This document shows, in pieces, positions 31,606 to 35,253 of a DNA stretch of 35,253 bases. Every line of letters starts with the position of its first letter. Within the stretch, counting starts at the first letter, position 1. The notes beneath the pieces were generated by a model that worked only from the letters and a program-made list of their open reading frames with translations, did no database searches and had not been told where the DNA came from. The stretch is from contig DASXCO010000077.1 of assembly GCA_036491125.1 (NCBI GenBank), forward strand, positions 1 to 35,253, given 5' to 3'. The position numbers and the translations under genes were made by a program. The stretch comes from Acidimicrobiales bacterium (lineage in GTDB: Bacteria > Actinomycetota > Acidimicrobiia > Acidimicrobiales > AC-9).

Positions 31606-34353
31606 TCAGGTCCGTGGCGATGGACGCGAAGCGGACTCCAGCACGCGATGTGCAAGCTGGGTACGGGACCTGAGACCGAGCTTGCTGAAGACCTTGCGGA
31701 GGTGGTACTCGACGGTGCTCGGGCTGATGAACAGCTGCGCGGCGATCTCTTGATTGGTCGCCCCTTGGGCGACGAGCTGAGAGATCTGCCCCTCCTGGGG
31801 CGTGAGGTCGCTGCCCGTCTCGACGGTCCGTTTGCGTGTGCGCTCGCCTGTGGCGCGCAACTCGACCCGAGCCCGGTCCGCGAACCCGTCCATGCCGAAC
31901 TCGGTGAACAGTCCCTCCGCGGCGCGGAGCTGCTCACGCGCGTCTCGAGGCCGACGCTCGCGTCGCAGCCATTCGCCATAGAGGAGCCGGGTGCGGGCGA
32001 GGTCGAAGCGCAATGCCGTGTGCTCGAGCAGGTCGATCGCCTCGCGGTACAACTTCTCGGACTCCCCACCGTGGCTCAGCAGGGCGCGAGACCGCGCCTC
32101 GACTGCACGCGCCCAGTCCGTCCCGCTCGCTGAGGTGCCCTGCGCCAAGCGTTCCAGCGCCGGCGTCGCCGCCACGCCCTTCCCGACGCGGCTGGCCGCC
32201 TCGACCAGCTCGACCGTCGCCCACGGGGAGAACCACAGCTCGCACGGGTCCTCGAGTGCCCCCTCCGCGGCGACGAAAGCGTCCTCGTAGCGGGTGAGGC
32301 CGTTACACAGCACGGCGGTAGCCCAGCCCGCCAGGCTGAGCCCCATCCCCTCCCCCCTGGCGGCAAAGTCGTTCGTGCTGGCCTCGATCAGCTGACGGGC
32401 CTCGTCCTCACGACCTCGGAAGGCGGCGACCGCCAGTGCCGCGTAGGGCACCGTGCGGTTGTCGGTTGCGTCAGCCACCGCCTCGACCTGCACGACCAGT
32501 GAGGCCGCCACCGCCAGCTCGCCAGCGAACAGATGCACGCCTCCGCGGGTGCTCAAGGTGAGGGGCAGCACCGTGAGCGCACCGGCATCGCGGGCGACTT
32601 GGACCTGCCGAGCCGTCAGCACGTCCCAGCTGTCGTAGTCCCAGATGAACCCGGCGGCTCGGCCGGCCAGCCACGACCAGCGCAAGCGCTCCTCGGTGGC
32701 CACATCCTCGCTCCGGAATGCGCTCAGCGCCTGCTGCAGCACCGGGGTCCCGGACGCGTACTCCTCGGTGATCAGGAGCGCCAAACCGTCGAGCAGAAGG
32801 TCCGAGGCGCGGGGAGATTCCGGCGACCTCGGCGCTGAGCGTGCCGCCCGCGCCACCTCACGCGCACTGGCCCCTCTGGCCAGTCGGCCCGCGAAGAGCG
32901 CGGCAGTCAGTGCGTCGAGATACGTCTCCCGCGCCCGCCTCACGTCGAGGCGCTCGAGGCGCTGGGCCGCTTTCAGCAGAAGGGCCGGAGCGTCGCTCCC
33001 CCGATCCAACCCAAACGAGATCTGGGCTCGAAGTACGTCCAGCTGGGCACGCTGGGAGTCGTCCAGAGTCCCTCGCTCAGCCATCGTGGCAAGTCCGAGG
33101 GCGGCATCCAGTGCACCGGCTTGGCGCTTGGCCTCGGCGGCAACGAGCGCCCGCCCCGCCCGCCGCGCCGGGTCGACCGTCAATTCGGTCGACCGTTCCA
33201 TGAAGGCAGCGGCGGCGGCGAACCCCCCGCGTCCCTGGGCTCGCCCGGCAGAGAGGTCCAGCTCCGCAGCGACGTCCTCGTCGGGGCGCGAGGTCGCCTG
33301 GGCCCGGTGCCAGGCCCGGCGATCCGGGTCAATGACAGGATCGGTTGCCGCGGCCAGCGCCTGGTGCGCCTGCCGCCGCTCCTCCGCGGATGCGGCACCG
33401 TAGACGGCGGAGCGGACCAGCGGGTGACGGAACACAATCCCAGCGTTGAGCTCCAGCAGGCCTTCGGCCTCGACAGCCTCCGAGGGTGAAGCGGCAATGC
33501 CGAGCAGCTCGGCGGCACGCCACACCAGCACCGGGTCCCCCGTCGGTTCGGCGGCTGCCACCAGCAGGAGGCGCCGCGCCGGCGACGGGAGCCTGACCAG
33601 GCGGCGCCGAAAGCTCTCCTCGATGCGCCCAGCGAGCGGGACCGACATCGGCAGGCCGAAGCCGCCGGCCAGTTGAGTGGGGGTCAGCCCCCGTGGCAGC
33701 TCGAGCAGCGCCAGCGGATTGCCGTGCGTCTCGGCGACGATCCGATCCAGCACCGGCTCATCCAGGCGCTGGGGTAGGACTGAGCCCAACAATGCCCGAG
33801 CATCGTCGTCGGCCAGGCCCTCGACGACCAGCTCCGGAAGCCCGCTCACCTCATCGGTGAGGCCTCGCGCTCCGAACACGAACGCCATGGGCTCGGTCGC
33901 CAGGCGACGGGCCACGAAGGAAATCGCTTGGGCGGACGCTCGATCAAGCCATTGTGCGTCGTCGACGACGCAGAGCAGCGGCCGCTCAGCAGCGATCTCG
34001 GACAGCAGGGTGAGCACGGCCAGCGCCACCAGCAACCGATCCGGCGGGTCCCCTGTCCTTAGCCCAAATACGACACCCAAGGCGTCCCGCTGAGGCCCCG
34101 GGAGCCGCTCCATCCTGTCGAGGCCCGGGGCGCAGAGTTGCTGCAACGCCGCGTAGGCGAGCTCCATCTCCGCCTCGTTGCCACCGGTGCGAAGGACCTG
34201 GAAGCCTTCGGCGGACGTGATCGCCTGCTCCATCAGGGCCGTCTTGCCGACGCCAGGTTCTCCGAGCACCACGATCGCCCCGCCCTGGCCCTCCCCCGCT
34301 GCGAGCAGCAACCGGTCGAGAACATCGCGCTCGCTTTGCCGACCGAGCAGCAC
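31606..34353 (-). CDS. LuxR-family transcriptional regulator with AAA/STAND ATPase domain (LAL type)
   Basis: A 915-residue regulator. Walker A GEPGVGKT (31-38) and Walker B LLCVVDDAQWLD (near 125-137) form the N-terminal ATPase. The long middle is alanine-rich and helical, consistent with TPR-like ligand-sensing repeats. The last 70 residues are a LuxR helix-turn-helix (LTPQEGQISQLVAQGATNQEIAAQL, then STVEYHLRKVFSKLG). Such proteins use ATP and a ligand to switch on nearby operons. The start is GTG (MLLGRQSERD), the usual beginning of the family. It may control the SDR-like gene downstream or the isochorismatase/YceI genes upstream. Confidence 0.93.
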   Translation of the reverse strand: MLLGRQSERDVLDRLLLAAGEGQGGAIVVLGEPGVGKTALMEQAITSAEGFQVLRTGGNEAEMELAYAALQQLCAPGLDRMERLPGPQRDALGVVFGLRTGDPPDRLLVALAVLTLLSEIAAERPLLCVVDDAQWLDRASAQAISFVARRLATEPMAFVFGARGLTDEVSGLPELVVEGLADDDARALLGSVLPQRLDEPVLDRIVAETHGNPLALLELPRGLTPTQLAGGFGLPMSVPLAGRIEESFRRRLVRLPSPARRLLLVAAAEPTGDPVLVWRAAELLGIAASPSEAVEAEGLLELNAGIVFRHPLVRSAVYGAASAEERRQAHQALAAATDPVIDPDRRAWHRAQATSRPDEDVAAELDLSAGRAQGRGGFAAAAAFMERSTELTVDPARRAGRALVAAEAKRQAGALDAALGLATMAERGTLDDSQRAQLDVLRAQISFGLDRGSDAPALLLKAAQRLERLDVRRARETYLDALTAALFAGRLARGASAREVARAARSAPRSPESPRASDLLLDGLALLITEEYASGTPVLQQALSAFRSEDVATEERLRWSWLAGRAAGFIWDYDSWDVLTARQVQVARDAGALTVLPLTLSTRGGVHLFAGELAVAASLVVQVEAVADATDNRTVPYAALAVAAFRGREDEARQLIEASTNDFAARGEGMGLSLAGWATAVLCNGLTRYEDAFVAAEGALEDPCELWFSPWATVELVEAASRVGKGVAATPALERLAQGTSASGTDWARAVEARSRALLSHGGESEKLYREAIDLLEHTALRFDLARTRLLYGEWLRRERRPRDAREQLRAAEGLFTEFGMDGFADRARVELRATGERTRKRTVETGSDLTPQEGQISQLVAQGATNQEIAAQLFISPSTVEYHLRKVFSKLGLRSRTQLAHRVLESASRPSPRT

Positions 34354-34451
34354 CTACCTTGCCCCCCTGCTCACCTGGGGAGCCGAGCCTACCAGGCCGA
34401 CCCCTGCCTCGGAGGGGGCCAGGAGGACAAGGTGTGGCAGCTGCAGACGAT

Positions 34452-35066
34452 CTAGACGTCCTTCTGCAGACGCGAGGTGAGGACAATGTCAACGATGTCG
34501 GGGACTGTGTCTAGACGAGCCCAGTCCCGCTGCAGCTCGCACGCCAAGGACACCCAGCTGACGGGCTGCGCTCCGGCCTGCAGGATCCGCTCGAGACCGG
34601 CCCTGTGGGCCTCGGGGGAAGTCCCCCCCACGGCATCGACTACCGGGAACACTTCGTAGCCGCCCCGTAGGGCGTCGAGCGAGGGGAAGGCGAGGCAGAT
34701 TTCGCTCCACAGCGCGGTCATGATCAGCTTCTTGCGTCCCATGGCCTCGACCGCCTGGCGGAACTCGACGTCCTCCCAGGCGTTGAGCTGCGTTCGGTCG
34801 ATCTCGACGCTCTCGGCGAGTACCTCCTTGAGCTCAGGAACGGTGTGTCCTTGACCGTTGGCGACATTCACGGTCGAGAGGACCACCGGGAGGCCGAACG
34901 TCGTGGCCGTTCTGGCGACAGAGACGATGTTGCGTACCAGGAGCTCCTGGTCCACGGACTTGACGGCCTGCACCTGGCTCGGCTGATAGTCGATGACGAC
35001 CAACGCGCTGTTCTGGGGCGTGAGAAGGGGGTCGCTGAGTGGATCACGAATCGCCTCACTGGTCAT
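34452..35066 (-). CDS. Isochorismatase-family cysteine hydrolase (YcaC-like)
   Basis: A 204-residue hydrolase of the isochorismatase superfamily. The N-terminal aspartate D26 is in ALVVIDYQPSQ, and the nucleophile C124 is in ALWSEICLAFPSL. The catalytic lysine of the family near the NAW motif is not obvious: the segment reads IDRTQLNAWED, with Arg91 in the area. The closest branch appears to be YcaC-like proteins of unknown substrate. The start has AAAGGAG seven bases upstream. It follows the YceI gene by 24 bases on the same strand, so the two are probably one operon. Confidence 0.88.
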   Translation of the reverse strand: MTSEAIRDPLSDPLLTPQNSALVVIDYQPSQVQAVKSVDQELLVRNIVSVARTATTFGLPVVLSTVNVANGQGHTVPELKEVLAESVEIDRTQLNAWEDVEFRQAVEAMGRKKLIMTALWSEICLAFPSLDALRGGYEVFPVVDAVGGTSPEAHRAGLERILQAGAQPVSWVSLACELQRDWARLDTVPDIVDIVLTSRLQKDV

Positions 35067-35090
35067 CGGAGGACTCCTTTCGTTCGTTCA

Positions 35091-35253
35091 TCAGGCTTCC
35101 GGCTTCTGGAGGACCGCCTCGATCTCGAGGGTGATCTGGATCTTGTCGCCCACCACGACGCCACCACCCTCGAGGGGCATGTTGATGGTGATGTCGAAGT
35201 CCTTGCGGTTGATCTCGGTCGCGGCCGAGAAGCCGGCCCGGGTGCCACCGAAG
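35091..35253 (-). CDS. YceI family protein, C-terminal part
   Basis: The 53 C-terminal residues of a YceI-like lipocalin-fold protein run off the window edge. FGGTRAGFSAATEINRKDF, then GGGVVVGDKIQITLEIEA and the terminal EAVLQKPEA, are typical of the last strands. YceI proteins bind polyisoprenoid-type lipids, often outside the cytoplasm; whether a signal peptide is present cannot be seen. It is the upstream member of the isochorismatase-like operon. Confidence 0.85.
   Translation of the reverse strand, partial: FGGTRAGFSAATEINRKDFDITINMPLEGGGVVVGDKIQITLEIEAVLQKPEA

Noticed and set aside
1-35253. CRISPR arrays, tRNA genes, insertion sequences, prophage or toxin-antitoxin modules
   Set aside because: No direct-repeat array, tRNA-like cloverleaf, transposase or integrase motif was found in any frame.

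Overview
The window is a high-GC (roughly 65-70 %) bacterial sequence with the look of an actinobacterium (Actinomycetota). The signs are ATGA/GTGA gene overlaps, frequent GTG and TTG starts, promoters of the TTGAC / TAnnnT type with apparently leaderless starts, and a dense set of acyl-CoA dehydrogenases, crotonases, soluble cytochromes P450 and a CaiB-type CoA-transferase of the kind found in steroid-, terpenoid- or fatty-acid-degrading actinobacteria. I cannot place it to genus.

Positions 1-15603 form a catabolic island. It holds a broken crotonase at the left edge, two head-to-head paralogous crotonases (804-1586 minus, 1725-2549 plus), an aldehyde dehydrogenase/P450 operon (2626-5297), an amidohydrolase (5334-6533 minus) divergent from a run of four acyl-CoA dehydrogenase genes in two pairs with a SnoaL-like gene between them (6593-11556), and then minus-strand units of crotonase plus P450 (13631-11575) and APH-type phosphotransferase plus crotonase (15603-13799). 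The genes fit CoA-thioester oxidation of a hydrophobic substrate after P450/aldehyde dehydrogenase oxidation; the substrate is unknown. No CoA ligase, thiolase or TetR regulator gene is present. A 22-bp operator-like element centred on TTGAC-N6-GTCAA occurs identically in two promoters (2557-2578 and 6552-6573) and in diverged form at 17349-17373, and ties several units into one putative regulon.

Positions 15831-21224 hold a secreted LVIVD-repeat protein and a plus-strand operon of CoA-transferase, SDR, class II aldolase-like protein and aldo/keto reductase. Positions 21241-25679 hold, all on the minus strand, a patatin-like lipase, a DUF5996 protein, a pirin and a haem catalase.

Positions 25857-30641 are the most unusual part: a tight divergent cluster of a glycosyltransferase, a degenerate 6-pyruvoyl-tetrahydropterin synthase homologue and a zinc-ligand-poor MDR dehydrogenase on the minus strand, facing a GTP cyclohydrolase II-RibD reductase fusion and a FkbM methyltransferase on the plus strand. 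Pieces of flavin and pterin synthesis are combined with tailoring enzymes, which suggests an uncharacterised pyrimidine- or pterin-derived small molecule. The right end (30679-35253, all minus) has an SDR without the catalytic tyrosine, a large LuxR-type ATPase regulator, an isochorismatase-family hydrolase and the C-terminal end of a YceI protein.

No tRNA, rRNA, CRISPR array, insertion sequence or phage gene was recognised, and no gene-free stretch exceeds 300 bases.
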